Assembly: GCA_022820945.1 (NCBI GenBank)
Contig: JAJEEP010000092.1
Coordinates: 1 to 50,611 of the forward strand
Reading direction: 5' to 3'
DNA length: 50,611 nucleotides
Origin: Alphaproteobacteria bacterium
Lineage (GTDB): Bacteria; Pseudomonadota; Alphaproteobacteria; UBA828
The position numbers and the translations under genes were made by a program. The notes under the pieces were generated by a model. It was not told the DNA's origin. It did not search any database and saw nothing but the letters and a program-made list of their open reading frames with translations. Shown in pieces: positions 36,024 through 44,909 of the stretch (the stretch's first letter is position 1; each line of letters begins with the position of its first letter).

Positions 36024-37337
36024 TCAGTAAACCTGCATGTATCGTTCGCACATGTACTGAGGCCTCGACTCCGCGTAGAGCCGAACCTCGTGCCGCTTGA
36101 GGGCGATGTAGGCCTCCACCATGGTGGGCGTGAACCAGCCCTTCACGGTCTCGTCTTCACCGAACGCGTCGAGAGCTTGTTCGAGCGAGGTGGGGAGCCT
36201 GCCGATGCCGCGCGCCTCTCTCTCGTCTTCGCTCAGGTCGTCCGGTTCGCCGTCTACCAGGGTCGGGCACGGCAGCCCGTCGCGGATGCCCTGGAGCCCT
36301 GCGCGCACGATGACGCCGATGGCCAGATACGGGCTCGCGGTGGCGTCGGTGAAGCGGAACTCGATGTTGAAGGCCTCGCCACGGTCCGCCGGATCGGTGG
36401 CCGGCGACGGGCAGATGCGAATGGCGGCCTCGCGATTCTGGACGCCGACGATGTCATAGCCGCAGCTCCAGTGGTGGGGGCCGAGGCGCAAATAGGAGAT
36501 GGGGCTCGGCGCCGTCATGGCGCAAAGGGCGCCGAGGTGCCGCTGCACGCCCGCGCAGAAGCTGGCGGCGACTGCGCTGAGCTCCCCCGGCGCATCGGCG
36601 TCGTAGGCGGCGGCGTTGCCGTCGGCGTCCCAAAGGCTCAGGTGAAGATGGCAGCCGTTGCCCACCGCATCGGGGGCCGGCTTGGGGGAGAATGTCGCAC
36701 GCAGCCCGCTCTGGCGTGCGGCTTCGCGCACGACTTCGCGAGTGAACACCACGCGGTCCGCACCGGCGAGGCCGGGGGCCGGGCCGTTGGTCACCTCGAA
36801 CTGCCCGACACCGTATTCGGGCTCGAAAGTCTCGAGTCCCAGTTCGGCGTCGATCAGGGCCGCCACGCAGAGGTCGGCGAACGGCGCAATCCGGCGCACG
36901 GCATCCAGCGAGAACGGCGCCGCCCAGCGAAGCTCCTCGCCGTAGAGCGCGAACTCGTTCTCGTACGCAATGTGCAGGTCAAGACCCGTCTCCGCCTTCA
37001 GATCGGCCAGCGCCGCCGCCAGGAAACTGCGCGTGCAGCATTCCCAGGGGCTGCCGTCGAGGTTGAGACTGTCGCACAGGACCAGATGAAGGGGCGGATG
37101 CTCGGGCCGCAGCACGAGCCGTCGACGCGTCGCGTCATCGGGTATCTGCCGCACCTCGTCCATCGGCCCCCATGGATTTTCGGCAATGTCCTCGAACGGG
37201 GTCATCGCCTGCCCGGCAAGCGCCCAACCGAGACCGTGAGCCTTGCGGCGCTCGTACTCGCCCACCGGCACGCCGCGCGTGCGCGAGAGCCCGACAAGGT
37301 CGTTCCAGACCAGAAAGATCAACTCACCGGAGGTCAC
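36024..37337 (-). CDS. Glutamine synthetase family protein, probably gamma-glutamyl amide ligase
   Basis: The 437-residue protein has the GS fold: a beta-grasp N-domain, YENEFALYGEEL with metal-binding glutamates near 125, GVGQFEVTNGPAPG, GNGCHLHLSLWDADGN with the metal-binding histidine, and NIEFRFTDATASPYLAIGVI with the late catalytic glutamate and arginine. Type I GS tyrosine-adenylylation features are absent. It resembles the PuuA/GlnT-like group that joins glutamate to amines or similar compounds. The start is a GTG at 37337 after a GAGGAG. It leads the operon with the isochorismatase-like and GMC genes, which points to amine or amide catabolism. Confidence 0.87.
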   Translation of the reverse strand: MTSGELIFLVWNDLVGLSRTRGVPVGEYERRKAHGLGWALAGQAMTPFEDIAENPWGPMDEVRQIPDDATRRRLVLRPEHPPLHLVLCDSLNLDGSPWECCTRSFLAAALADLKAETGLDLHIAYENEFALYGEELRWAAPFSLDAVRRIAPFADLCVAALIDAELGLETFEPEYGVGQFEVTNGPAPGLAGADRVVFTREVVREAARQSGLRATFSPKPAPDAVGNGCHLHLSLWDADGNAAAYDADAPGELSAVAASFCAGVQRHLGALCAMTAPSPISYLRLGPHHWSCGYDIVGVQNREAAIRICPSPATDPADRGEAFNIEFRFTDATASPYLAIGVIVRAGLQGIRDGLPCPTLVDGEPDDLSEDEREARGIGRLPTSLEQALDAFGEDETVKGWFTPTMVEAYIALKRHEVRLYAESRPQYMCERYMQVY

Positions 37338-37494
37338 GAATCTTGCTCCTCGGGGACTTGCGGGAACTCCCGATCGTCCCAGGTATACCCCTTGCGCAGG
37401 TGCTCAAGCGTCGAGATCCGCCACACCGATCGAATGCCGATCGGAGGCGGCGAGGGATTCGCGCCGGCTCCTGGAGTGCTTTGCTGGCGCGTGA

Positions 37495-38118
37495 CTAGTT
37501 GGGCCGCCAGTCGAACGGGGCGTAGTGGCCGTTATGGCCGCCCTCCGCGTCGTTCCACTCGATGCCGAACGCGTTCAGGTGGCTGTGGGTCCCGATGGCG
37601 AGGTGCAGGCGCTTGTTGGCCGGATGCCCGGTGTTGTCGATCATGATGGTCTCGGCGGGATCGGGCAGGCTGGGCACGCCTTCGGCCCCGTGGCTCAGCA
37701 GGTCGCCGGCGGTGATCGAGAAGCCCATCGTCCGCCGCTCGATCCTGATCGGCGCCCGCGCCACGCCGGCGAAGGTGCCGATGAGCGGCGCCATCAGCGC
37801 CATCGGCCCGCCTTCCTCGCCGGAGCAGATGCGCCCGATGGCGTCCACCTGCGCGTCGCTCGCGCCTTCGTCGACGATCAGGCCCACGGTCCAGTTGCCG
37901 TCGCCCATGGGCCCCGCCACCATCGCCGCGGTGACGAAGGCCACGCCGTCGAGCCGGGTGTCGCCGTAGTGCCCCTCCGCGATGTCCAGCACGATCGCGA
38001 CCTCGCAGACGCCGTCGGTCGGCATTGCGGTCATGTTTGTGAAGATGCAGGGGCAGAGGTAGTCGCAGCTGCAGGTCTCGAAGTAGTCGCCCTTGATGTG
38101 CCAGTCCGCCCCGCTCAT
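37495..38118 (-). CDS. DUF1326 domain protein
   Basis: The 207-residue protein opens WHIKGDYFETCSCDYLCPCIF, the cysteine-rich signature of DUF1326, and continues GDTRLDGVAFVTAAMVAGPMGDGNW and GVARAPIRIERRTMGFSI. The four clustered cysteines suggest metal binding or a redox role, but the function is unknown. The ATG at 38118 has GGAGGG seven bases upstream; the ATG at 38133 has none. The 157 bases to the GS-like gene downstream show no structure I trust. Confidence 0.82.
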   Translation of the reverse strand: MSGADWHIKGDYFETCSCDYLCPCIFTNMTAMPTDGVCEVAIVLDIAEGHYGDTRLDGVAFVTAAMVAGPMGDGNWTVGLIVDEGASDAQVDAIGRICSGEEGGPMALMAPLIGTFAGVARAPIRIERRTMGFSITAGDLLSHGAEGVPSLPDPAETIMIDNTGHPANKRLHLAIGTHSHLNAFGIEWNDAEGGHNGHYAPFDWRPN

Positions 38119-38175
38119 CGCCGTGCCCTCCATCGCTTCACCGCATCAGCATAGCACGGCCTGCGCGCACGGCGT

Positions 38176-38607
38176 TCAGAGAAGGCCGAGGGCGCGGAGC
38201 TCGGCCGCCATGTCCGGCGGGAAGGCATCCTCGGGTATCTCGACCGTTCCCACCGGGCCGAGGTCGCGTGGCGCGGCGGTGCCCTCCAGGTAGCGCCAGC
38301 CCTGGTGCGGGCGCCGGTGAACCGGATCGGTGGCGATCAGCTCGGGATCGAGCACGATCGCGCACTTGGGCTTGCCGCCCGCCTTCGTCTCGTGCCGGTC
38401 GAACGCCAGGATGCGCTGGCGCACGCGGATGCGGTGCCGGATGACCCAGTACATGGAACCGCCGGCCAGGACTTCCTCGGCCCGGCGGGGCGTGAAGCGG
38501 GTGACGTGGATGAGCCGGCCGAGCCGCTCCAGCCGCGCCGCCTGCACCGCGCGCAGGTGGTCGACGCCCTCGATCCCGACCGCCAGCTTTAGAAGATGCA
38601 GTGCCAC
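38176..38607 (-). CDS. DUF1489 family protein
   Basis: The 143-residue protein matches the alphaproteobacterial DUF1489 family: LHLLKLAVGIEGVDHL, HVTRFTPRRAEEVLAGGSMYWVI, CAIVLDPELIATDPVHRRPHQGWRYL. The last segment, with its rigid basic pattern, is the most conserved. The function is unknown. The start is one of two adjacent GTG codons (38610 or 38607). It follows the enoyl-CoA hydratase gene by about 13 bases, so it shares its transcript. Confidence 0.85.
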   Translation of the reverse strand: MALHLLKLAVGIEGVDHLRAVQAARLERLGRLIHVTRFTPRRAEEVLAGGSMYWVIRHRIRVRQRILAFDRHETKAGGKPKCAIVLDPELIATDPVHRRPHQGWRYLEGTAAPRDLGPVGTVEIPEDAFPPDMAAELRALGLL

Positions 38608-38620
38608 CACACTTTCGATT

Positions 38621-39406
38621 TTAGTCCCACCACCTGGGCGGCCGCTTCTCGAGGAAGGCGGCGATGCCCTCCTTCCCATCGTCCGAGGCCCGGGCGGCGG
38701 CGATGCGGCGCGCGACGTCGTCGGCCAGCGCATCGTCGATCGGCCGGCCCGAGACCGCGTCGATCAACGACTTGGCCCGGCGTTGCGCGTCCGGCGAGCA
38801 TTTCAGCAGGGTCTGCACGATCTCCGCGCCGCGCGCTTCGAGGGCCTTGGCGGGCACCACCTCGTGCACCAGCCCGATCCGGAGCGCGGTCTCCGCATCG
38901 AAGCGCTCGCCCGTGAGCATGTAGCGCCGGCTCCAGGAGTCGCCGATGGCGCGGACCACGAACGGGCTGATCACGGCGGGAATCAGACCGAGGCGCACCT
39001 CGGTCAATGCGAAGGCCGCGCTCTCGGCCGCGACGGCGATATCGCAGGCACTGACCAGCCCGACGCCGCCGCCGTAGGCCGGCCCCTGAACCAGCGCCAC
39101 GGTGGGCTTGGGCAGGCTGCCCAGCACCATGAGGAGGCGCGCGACCGCGCGGGCGTCGACGATGTTCTCCGCCTCCGAGAAGCCCGCGGCCCGTTTCATG
39201 TAGGCCAAGTCGGCACCCGCGCTGAAGGACTTGCCGCGCCCGGTGAGGACCACCACGCGCACGTCGTAGCGCGCGCCCAGCCCCTCCAGCGCACTCGTGA
39301 GCAGGGCAACCAGCGCATCGTCGAAGGCGTTGTGCGCCTTGGGCCGGTTGAGCGTGACCGTGGCGACGGCGCCCTCGAATCCGACCAGCACGGTGTCGTC
39401 GGCCAT
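38621..39406 (-). CDS. Enoyl-CoA hydratase/isomerase family, probably methylglutaconyl-CoA hydratase
   Basis: The crotonase-fold protein (261 residues) has VATVTLNRPKAHNAFDD, an oxyanion-hole segment GKSFSAGADLAYMKRAAGF, and QGPAYGGGVGLVSACDIAVAAESAAFALTEVRLGLIPAVISPFV. The two glutamates of hydratases are not both in the usual positions: the second is in TEVRLG. Similarity to the leucine-pathway hydratase (LiuC) is supported mainly by the adjacent mccB gene, 16 bases upstream. It would hydrate 3-methylglutaconyl-CoA to HMG-CoA. Confidence 0.85.
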   Translation of the reverse strand: MADDTVLVGFEGAVATVTLNRPKAHNAFDDALVALLTSALEGLGARYDVRVVVLTGRGKSFSAGADLAYMKRAAGFSEAENIVDARAVARLLMVLGSLPKPTVALVQGPAYGGGVGLVSACDIAVAAESAAFALTEVRLGLIPAVISPFVVRAIGDSWSRRYMLTGERFDAETALRIGLVHEVVPAKALEARGAEIVQTLLKCSPDAQRRAKSLIDAVSGRPIDDALADDVARRIAAARASDDGKEGIAAFLEKRPPRWWD

Positions 39407-39422
39407 GGCCCTGCGCCCCCCG

Positions 39423-41024
39423 CTACATCCTGAAGACGCCGAAGCGCGTGGCCTCGGCCGGCCCGCTCGCGACGATGCCGAGAGCCCGCGCCAGCACCTG
39501 CCGCGTCTCGGCCGGGTCGATCACCCCGTCGTGCCAGAGCCGGGCTGCGGCGTAGTAGGGATTCCCCTGCTCCTCGTACTGGGCGCGGATCGGCGCCTTG
39601 AACGCGGCCTCCTCGTCCTCGCTCCATGCGCCGCCGCCGGCCTCGATCCGGTCGCGCCGGATGCGGGCCAGCACGCTCGCCGCCTGCTCGCCGCCCATCA
39701 CGGAGATGCGCGCATTCGGCCACATCCAGAGGAAGCGCGGCCCGTAGGCGCGCCCGCACATGCCGTAATTCCCCGCGCCGTAGCTGCCGCCGATGATGAC
39801 CGTGAGCTTGGGCACGGCCGCGCACGAGACCGCAGTGACCAGCTTGGCGCCGTCCTTGGCGATGCCGCCCTGCTCGTAGCGCTTGCCCACCATGAAGCCC
39901 ACGATGTTCTGCAGGAACAGCAGCGGGATGTGCCGCTGGCAGCAAAGCTCGATGAAGTGCGCCCCCTTCAGCGAGGACTCCGAGAAGAGGATCCCGTTGT
40001 TGGCGAGGATGCCGACGAGGTGCCCGCCGATGTGCGCGAAGCCGGTCACCAGAGTGGCGCCGTAGCGGGCCTTGAACTCGTCGAACTCGCTGCCGTCCGC
40101 GATGCGCGCGATCACCTCGCGCACGTTGAACATGGTGCGCAGCGACTGCGGCACGACGCCGTAAATCTCGGCCGGGTCGTAGACGGGATCGGCCGATGGC
40201 ACGGGCGGTGCCGGCGGCGCGGCGCCGAGGCGGGCGACGATGGCCCGTGCACGGCGGATTGCGTCGGCATCGTCCGCCGCCATGTGGTCGGCGACGCCCG
40301 AGAGCCGCGTGTGCACGTCGGCGCCGCCCAGCTCCTCGGCGCTCACCTCCTCGCCGGTCGCGGCCTTCACCAGAGGCGGGCCGCCCAGGAAGATCGTGCC
40401 CTGCTCCTTGACGATGACGGTCTCGTCGGACATCGCCGGCACGTAGGCGCCGCCTGCCGTGCACGACCCCATCACCACGGCGACCTGGGCGATGCCCTTC
40501 GCCGACATGCGCGCCTGGTTATAGAAGATGCGCCCGAAGTGCTCGCGGTCGGGGAACACCTCGTCCTGGTGCGGCAGGTTGGCCCCGCCGGAATCCACCA
40601 GGTAGACGCAGGGCAGCCGGTTTTCCTCGGCGATCTCCTGGGCGCGGATGTGCTTCTTGACGGTCATCGGGTAGTAGGTGCCGCCCTTGACCGTCGCGTC
40701 GTTGGCGATCACGACGCACTCGCGCCCCTCGACACGCCCGATGCCGGTGATGATGCCGGCGGCCGGGACGTCCGTGCCGTAGAGCCCGTCCGCCGCCAGC
40801 GCCGAGAGCTCCAGGAGAGGCGAGCCCCGGTCGATCAGCGCCGCCACCCGCTCGCGTGGCAGCATCTTGCCCCGCTCCAGGTGCCGCTCGCGCGCACTCG
40901 CAGGGCCGCCCTCCAGCACCCGCGCGTGGCGCGTAGCGAGGTCGTCCACCAGCCCCCGCATGGCCGCCTCGTTGCTCCTGAACTTGTCCGAGGCCGGATC
41001 GACCGTCGAGCGCAGAACCTCCAT
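39423..41024 (-). CDS. mccB: Methylcrotonyl-CoA carboxylase carboxyltransferase (beta) subunit
   Basis: The 533-residue protein has the acyl-CoA carboxylase beta layout: a crotonase-like N-half with [22 protein letters not shown] and [33 protein letters not shown], and a C-half with [21 protein letters not shown] and [40 protein letters not shown]. These are the marks of the methylcrotonyl/geranyl-CoA group. It carboxylates the branched enoyl-CoA of leucine breakdown together with a biotin-carrying alpha subunit, which is not in this window. The ATG at 41024 has a GAGGGGG before it. The frame extends upstream but that part has no family match. Confidence 0.93.
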   Translation of the reverse strand: MEVLRSTVDPASDKFRSNEAAMRGLVDDLATRHARVLEGGPASARERHLERGKMLPRERVAALIDRGSPLLELSALAADGLYGTDVPAAGIITGIGRVEGRECVVIANDATVKGGTYYPMTVKKHIRAQEIAEENRLPCVYLVDSGGANLPHQDEVFPDREHFGRIFYNQARMSAKGIAQVAVVMGSCTAGGAYVPAMSDETVIVKEQGTIFLGGPPLVKAATGEEVSAEELGGADVHTRLSGVADHMAADDADAIRRARAIVARLGAAPPAPPVPSADPVYDPAEIYGVVPQSLRTMFNVREVIARIADGSEFDEFKARYGATLVTGFAHIGGHLVGILANNGILFSESSLKGAHFIELCCQRHIPLLFLQNIVGFMVGKRYEQGGIAKDGAKLVTAVSCAAVPKLTVIIGGSYGAGNYGMCGRAYGPRFLWMWPNARISVMGGEQAASVLARIRRDRIEAGGGAWSEDEEAAFKAPIRAQYEEQGNPYYAAARLWHDGVIDPAETRQVLARALGIVASGPAEATRFGVFRM

Positions 41025-41202
41025 CGCCCCCTCGCTAAGTGGCTCTGCCAAGGTACAACCGGTCGGCCGCGATGCAACTACCGTCGCGCCGGCACGGAAC
41101 GAAGGCCCCACGCCCGGATATGGATCGCAAAGGACAAGAACACGGCGACGGGCGCGTTCGGCCGTGCCCGCGAGCCGCGTGAGACGGGGCCGGGCTGCTG
41201 CT

Positions 41203-41547
41203 TCAATCTTCGAGGGATGCCAGTGCCTCGGCCCTGGTCGAATGGATTGCCATAATTTTGGCGAACCCTACCCTCTCGAAAACCAGTTGGACGGAATCCG
41301 ACAGTGCGCATAGCGCGAACGCCGCATCGCGTTGCCACAAGCTCTTTGCGACCCTGAGAACGGCGTAGAGGCCTGCACTGCTGATGTAGACCAGGTTCTC
41401 AAGGTCGATTATCACCGTCCGGTCGCCATCCTCGATAGCGTCTGCGACCGTCTCCTCGAACTGCGCGGCATTGAGGATAGTGATGCGCCCGCTCACGTAG
41501 AACCACAGGACACCGTCCCGCCTTTCGCTGGTCACCTCCATCGCCAT
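41203..41547 (-). CDS. STAS-domain anti-sigma factor antagonist-like protein
   Basis: The 114-residue single STAS domain has [17 protein letters not shown], then [26 protein letters not shown], where the serine pair in ISSAGL includes the residue phosphorylated in SpoIIAA-type proteins. It should switch a partner kinase/anti-sigma factor, but none is encoded nearby. M1 and M3 are both possible starts; the latter (41541) has better spacing from GGGAAGG. It is monocistronic, with 178 bases before mccB. Confidence 0.85.
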   Translation of the reverse strand: MAMEVTSERRDGVLWFYVSGRITILNAAQFEETVADAIEDGDRTVIIDLENLVYISSAGLYAVLRVAKSLWQRDAAFALCALSDSVQLVFERVGFAKIMAIHSTRAEALASLED

Positions 41548-41617
41548 ACCTTCCCAGTCTCACGTAGGAACAATAGCCTGCGAGCACGTGGCCGGCCACA
41601 GAACCCAGCCGCGGCAG

Positions 41618-41660
41618 CTCTCCGCCCCGGCGATCCGAGAGGGCCAAGGTGAGGCGGGGG
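41618..41660 (+). repeat. Dispersed GC-rich repeat (copy 2, degenerate)
   Basis: CTCTCCGCCCC, GAGAGGGCC and GGTGAGGCGGGGG occur here in the same order and spacing as in the palindromic repeat at 11651-11693, but the centre is altered so the long perfect stem is lost. It lies in the gene-free gap 41548-41786 between divergent genes. I see nothing else in that gap. Confidence 0.5.
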
Positions 41661-41786
41661 AACGCGATGCAGGGAGGTGGCCGGGGCCTGCCATCCCGAC
41701 ACGATCGCGCGCTTGGCGTCGCGCACGCCTGAAAGGTCGCGCGCGCCTGTTATAGTGCGCCGTCACCGACCCAGGGGAGCACCGCC

Positions 41787-42782
41787 ATGCGCCTGCCAAC
41801 GCTGGCCGAATTCCAGGAGGCCGCCGCGTTCGTCCACGAGACCCTCGACCCCACGCCGCAAATCCCGTGGCCGCTGCTGGCGCAGCGCACCGGGTGCCAG
41901 GTCTGGGTCAAGCACGAGAACCACACGCCCATCTGCGCCTTCAAGGTGCGGGGCGGCCTGGTCTACATGGACGATCTGCGCCGGCGCGGCACGGCCTCGG
42001 GCGTGATCGCCGCCACCCGGGGCAACCACGGCCAGAGCATCGCCTTCGCCGCCACCCGCCTCGGCCTCGCCGCGACCCTGGTAGTGCCCGAAGGCAATGC
42101 CGCCGGCAAGAACGCGGCGATGAGCGCGTTCGGCGGGGAGCTGGTGGTGCACGGCGCGGACTTCGAGGCCGCCTACGAGCACGCCAAGGCGCTCGCGGCC
42201 GAGCGCAACCTGGAGATGGTCCCTTCCTTCGACGAGCGCCTCATCCGGGGCGTCGGCACCTATGCGCTGGAGCTCTTCACCGCGGTGCCCGATCTCGACA
42301 CGGTCTATGTGCCGGTCGGGCTGGGCTCCGGCATCTGCGGGTTGATGGGCGTACGCGATGCGCTCGGGCTCAAGACCGAGATCGTCGGCGTGGTTGCGGA
42401 AGGCGCCAACTGCTACGCGCTCAGCTTCGAGGCAAGGCGACCGGTCTCGATCAACCGGTCCACCACCGTGGTGGGCGATGGGATCGCGACCCGCGTGCCC
42501 TCGCCCGAGGGCCTCGACCTCATTCTTGCCGGCTGCGCGCGCATCGTCAGCGTCTCCGACGACGAGATGCTGGACGCCATCGCCGCCTACCATGCCGACA
42601 CCCACAACATGGCGGAAGGCGCGGGCGCCTCCCCGCTCGCGGCGCTTATGCAGGAGCGCGACATCATGGCGGGCAAGAAGGTCGGACTGATCCTCTCGGG
42701 CGGCAACGTGGACCCCGGAGTCTATGCCCGCGCCATCGCGCGACTTGATGCGGGACCCGCCGCGCAGGCGGCTGCCGAATAG
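41787..42782 (+). CDS. Threonine/serine dehydratase-like PLP enzyme
   Basis: Fold-type II PLP enzyme of 331 residues: the PLP lysine is in CAFKVRGGLVYM, the asparagine and substrate loop in TRGNHGQSIAFAA, the phosphate-binding glycine loop in VGLGSGICGLMG and a late LILSGGNVDPG. It is catalytic-domain only, with no regulatory ACT tail, so it resembles catabolic threonine dehydratases, serine racemases or hydroxy-amino-acid ammonia-lyases. It ends 8 bases from the convergent livM gene. The ATG at 41787 follows GGGGAG. Confidence 0.9.
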   Translation: MRLPTLAEFQEAAAFVHETLDPTPQIPWPLLAQRTGCQVWVKHENHTPICAFKVRGGLVYMDDLRRRGTASGVIAATRGNHGQSIAFAATRLGLAATLVVPEGNAAGKNAAMSAFGGELVVHGADFEAAYEHAKALAAERNLEMVPSFDERLIRGVGTYALELFTAVPDLDTVYVPVGLGSGICGLMGVRDALGLKTEIVGVVAEGANCYALSFEARRPVSINRSTTVVGDGIATRVPSPEGLDLILAGCARIVSVSDDEMLDAIAAYHADTHNMAEGAGASPLAALMQERDIMAGKKVGLILSGGNVDPGVYARAIARLDAGPAAQAAAE

Positions 42783-42790
42783 GGGGCAGC

Positions 42791-43846
42791 CTACGCCTGC
42801 GCCTGGCCCTGCACCCGGTCCATCAGGCGGGCGTAGAGGGCGCGGGCCTGGGCGGTGACGCCCTCCGGCACCGCCAGCACGAAGACCACGAGGATCACGC
42901 CCAGGATCAGGTTGACGTCCACGGTTTGCTGCGTGCCGAGCTCGATGGTGACGAAGCCCAACGCCATCGCGCCCACCAGCGGCCCGACCAGGGTGCCGAG
43001 CCCGCCGACCACCACCCAGATGATGATCTGCGCGCTGAAGCCGAGATCGAACACCGTGGGGCTCACGTAGGAGTTCCAGTTGGCGTAGAGCACGCCTGCG
43101 AGCCCCGCCACCGCGCCGCCGATCCCGAAGACGGCCATCTTGTAGAGCCGCGTGTCGTAGCCCAGCAACTCGGCGCGGAGCTCGTTCTCGCGCATCGCCG
43201 CAACCGCGCGGCCGAAGCTGGAGTTCATCGCGAGCTTCAGGCCGACGTAGACCAGCAGCAGGCAGATCCCGGTGATGACGAACATGTCCTCGGGCCAAAT
43301 GATGCTCATGGGATTGCCCGGCGTGTTGATCGGCGGCAGCGCGGGCATGCCGTTGAAGCCGCCGAGATGGGCGGTGCCGATCGTGTATTCGTAGCCCGCC
43401 GTGTGGCCCAGGAACTTGTAGAAAATCAGAGACACCACGAGGGTGATGACGGCCACGTAAACCGTGCTGATGCGGCCGTAGAACATGAAGTAGCCGAGAA
43501 AGAGCGCGAAGGCCGCGGGCACGGCCACGCCCGCAAAGAGCGCGGTGGTGCTGCCCCCCATGTTGATGGAGACCACCGCATAGGTGTAGCCGCCGAGCCC
43601 GTAGAACGCCGCCTGGCCGAAGCTGAAGATGCCGCCGTAGCCCCAGACCCAGCCGAGGCTCATGGCGAGGATGCCGTAGGCCATGAAGAGCGTGAGCTGC
43701 AGCAGGATGAAGATGTCGGAGATCACCAGCGGCAGAATGCCGATGACGATCGCGATGGCGACGACGAGCGCGATCGGGCCTGTGAGCGCCGGCGAAAGCC
43801 GCCCCACCGTGAGCCCGTCGGAATTGAGTCGCAGGTTCAGAGCCAT
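42791..43846 (-). CDS. livM: Branched-chain-type ABC transporter permease LivM
   Basis: The 351-residue permease has nine or ten hydrophobic segments and LivM landmarks: LGWVWGYGGIFSFGQAAFYGLGGYTYA near residue 70, AMRENELRAELLGYDTRLYKMAVFGIGGAVAGLAG for the ATPase-coupling loop, and GGLGTLVGPLVGA near the end. The start at 43846 overlaps livH by 10 bases. The loop expects a LivG/LivF ATPase, but none lies downstream, where the next gene is convergent. Confidence 0.92.
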   Translation of the reverse strand: MALNLRLNSDGLTVGRLSPALTGPIALVVAIAIVIGILPLVISDIFILLQLTLFMAYGILAMSLGWVWGYGGIFSFGQAAFYGLGGYTYAVVSINMGGSTTALFAGVAVPAAFALFLGYFMFYGRISTVYVAVITLVVSLIFYKFLGHTAGYEYTIGTAHLGGFNGMPALPPINTPGNPMSIIWPEDMFVITGICLLLVYVGLKLAMNSSFGRAVAAMRENELRAELLGYDTRLYKMAVFGIGGAVAGLAGVLYANWNSYVSPTVFDLGFSAQIIIWVVVGGLGTLVGPLVGAMALGFVTIELGTQQTVDVNLILGVILVVFVLAVPEGVTAQARALYARLMDRVQGQAQA

Positions 43847-44703
43847 CGGCGGAAGAACCGGCCGGTGATGCCCTGCGGCAGCAGCCTGAGCAGGATGACC
43901 GCGGCGATGAGCAGCGCGACGTCGCCCATCACCGGCGTCCAAAGGAAGGTGGTGACCTGGTTCACGGTGCCGAAGAAGGCCGATGCGGACGATGTGCCGG
44001 TGACGATCGCCTCGCCGCCCCCGATCACGGTGATGAAAGCCTTGGCGATGAAGGCCGCGCCCATGGTCGGCAGCAGGCCGGTCACCGGCGCGAGCGCGGC
44101 ACCCGCGAGCCCGGTGAGCGCGGCGCCCACGCCGAAGGTGATGGTGTAGACACGCTGGGGGCTGATGCCGAGCGCGGCTGCCATGTCGGCGTTCTGCATG
44201 GTGCCGCGGGCGATCAGCCCTGCGCGCGAGTAGCGCAGGACGACGAAGATCACCGCGATCACGAGCACGCCGAGGAAGATGATAAAGAGCCGGTACTGGC
44301 TCTCCACGAATTCGCCGACCTCGAAGCTGCCGAGCGGCGAGACCACGCTCTCGGTCGCATTGCCGAAGATGGTCGTGATGACGCCGATGAAGAGCAGGCT
44401 GAGCCCCCAGGTCGCGATCAGGGTGTCCATCATGCGGCCATAGAGAAAGCGGACGATGAAGCGCTCGACGATGACGCCGACGATGCCGACGAAGAGCGGC
44501 GCGATCACCAGCATCGAGACCCAGAAGTTGATGCCGGCCTTGGTCGAGACGACCACCGCGTAGGCGCCCAGCATCAGGAACTCGCCGTGGGCCAGGTTGA
44601 TGACCCGCATCATGCCGAAAATGACGGCCAGCCCCGCGCTGATGAGCGCGAGGCTGGCCACGGTATAGCCGATCTGGACCGCGATGATGCCGGCGAGATC
44701 CAT
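43837..44703 (-). CDS. livH: Branched-chain-type ABC transporter permease LivH
   Basis: The 288-residue permease begins with hydrophobic helices SLALISAGLAVIFGMMRVINLAHGEFLMLGAYA, the LivH signature, and has RGTMQNADMAAALGISPQRVYTITFGVGAALTGLAG as coupling loop and FITVIGGGEAIVTGTSS. It partners LivM. It lies 206 bases after the binding-protein gene, across a palindromic repeat. Relatives carry amino acids, amides or urea. Confidence 0.92.
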   Translation of the reverse strand: MDLAGIIAVQIGYTVASLALISAGLAVIFGMMRVINLAHGEFLMLGAYAVVVSTKAGINFWVSMLVIAPLFVGIVGVIVERFIVRFLYGRMMDTLIATWGLSLLFIGVITTIFGNATESVVSPLGSFEVGEFVESQYRLFIIFLGVLVIAVIFVVLRYSRAGLIARGTMQNADMAAALGISPQRVYTITFGVGAALTGLAGAALAPVTGLLPTMGAAFIAKAFITVIGGGEAIVTGTSSASAFFGTVNQVTTFLWTPVMGDVALLIAAVILLRLLPQGITGRFFRRWL

Positions 44704-44755
44704 GATCGGTAACGACTAGCGCCCTGTCCCCAAGGAGCGCACGCGTAACGTTCCT

Positions 44756-44860
44756 CCCCCACCGTCATGCCCGGACTTGATCCGAGCATCCATTTGGGCC
44801 GGCAGGGGCCGGGGCTCCCCCGCGGATGGTCGGGACAAGCCCGGCCATGACGCGAGGGGG
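44756..44860. repeat. Palindromic dispersed repeat between the binding-protein gene and livH
   Basis: The left arm CCCCCACCGTCATGCCCGG (from 44756) and the right arm, inverted, CCCCCTCGCGTCATGGCCGG (ending 44860) pair over about 30 bases with a few mismatches, including CTTGATCC against CTTGTCCC. This CGTCATGCCCGG-type element is common in intergenic regions of Alphaproteobacteria. As RNA it forms a long hairpin, which may lower permease expression relative to the binding protein. Confidence 0.7.
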
Positions 44861-44909
44861 ACGCCGGTACTATTCATCCGCGCTTCCGGGACACGACACG
44901 CGGTCAGGG

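Noticed and set aside
35319..37646. A 775-codon + strand open frame
   Set aside because: It mirrors the isochorismatase and glutamine-synthetase-like genes on the other strand and is low-complexity in composition.
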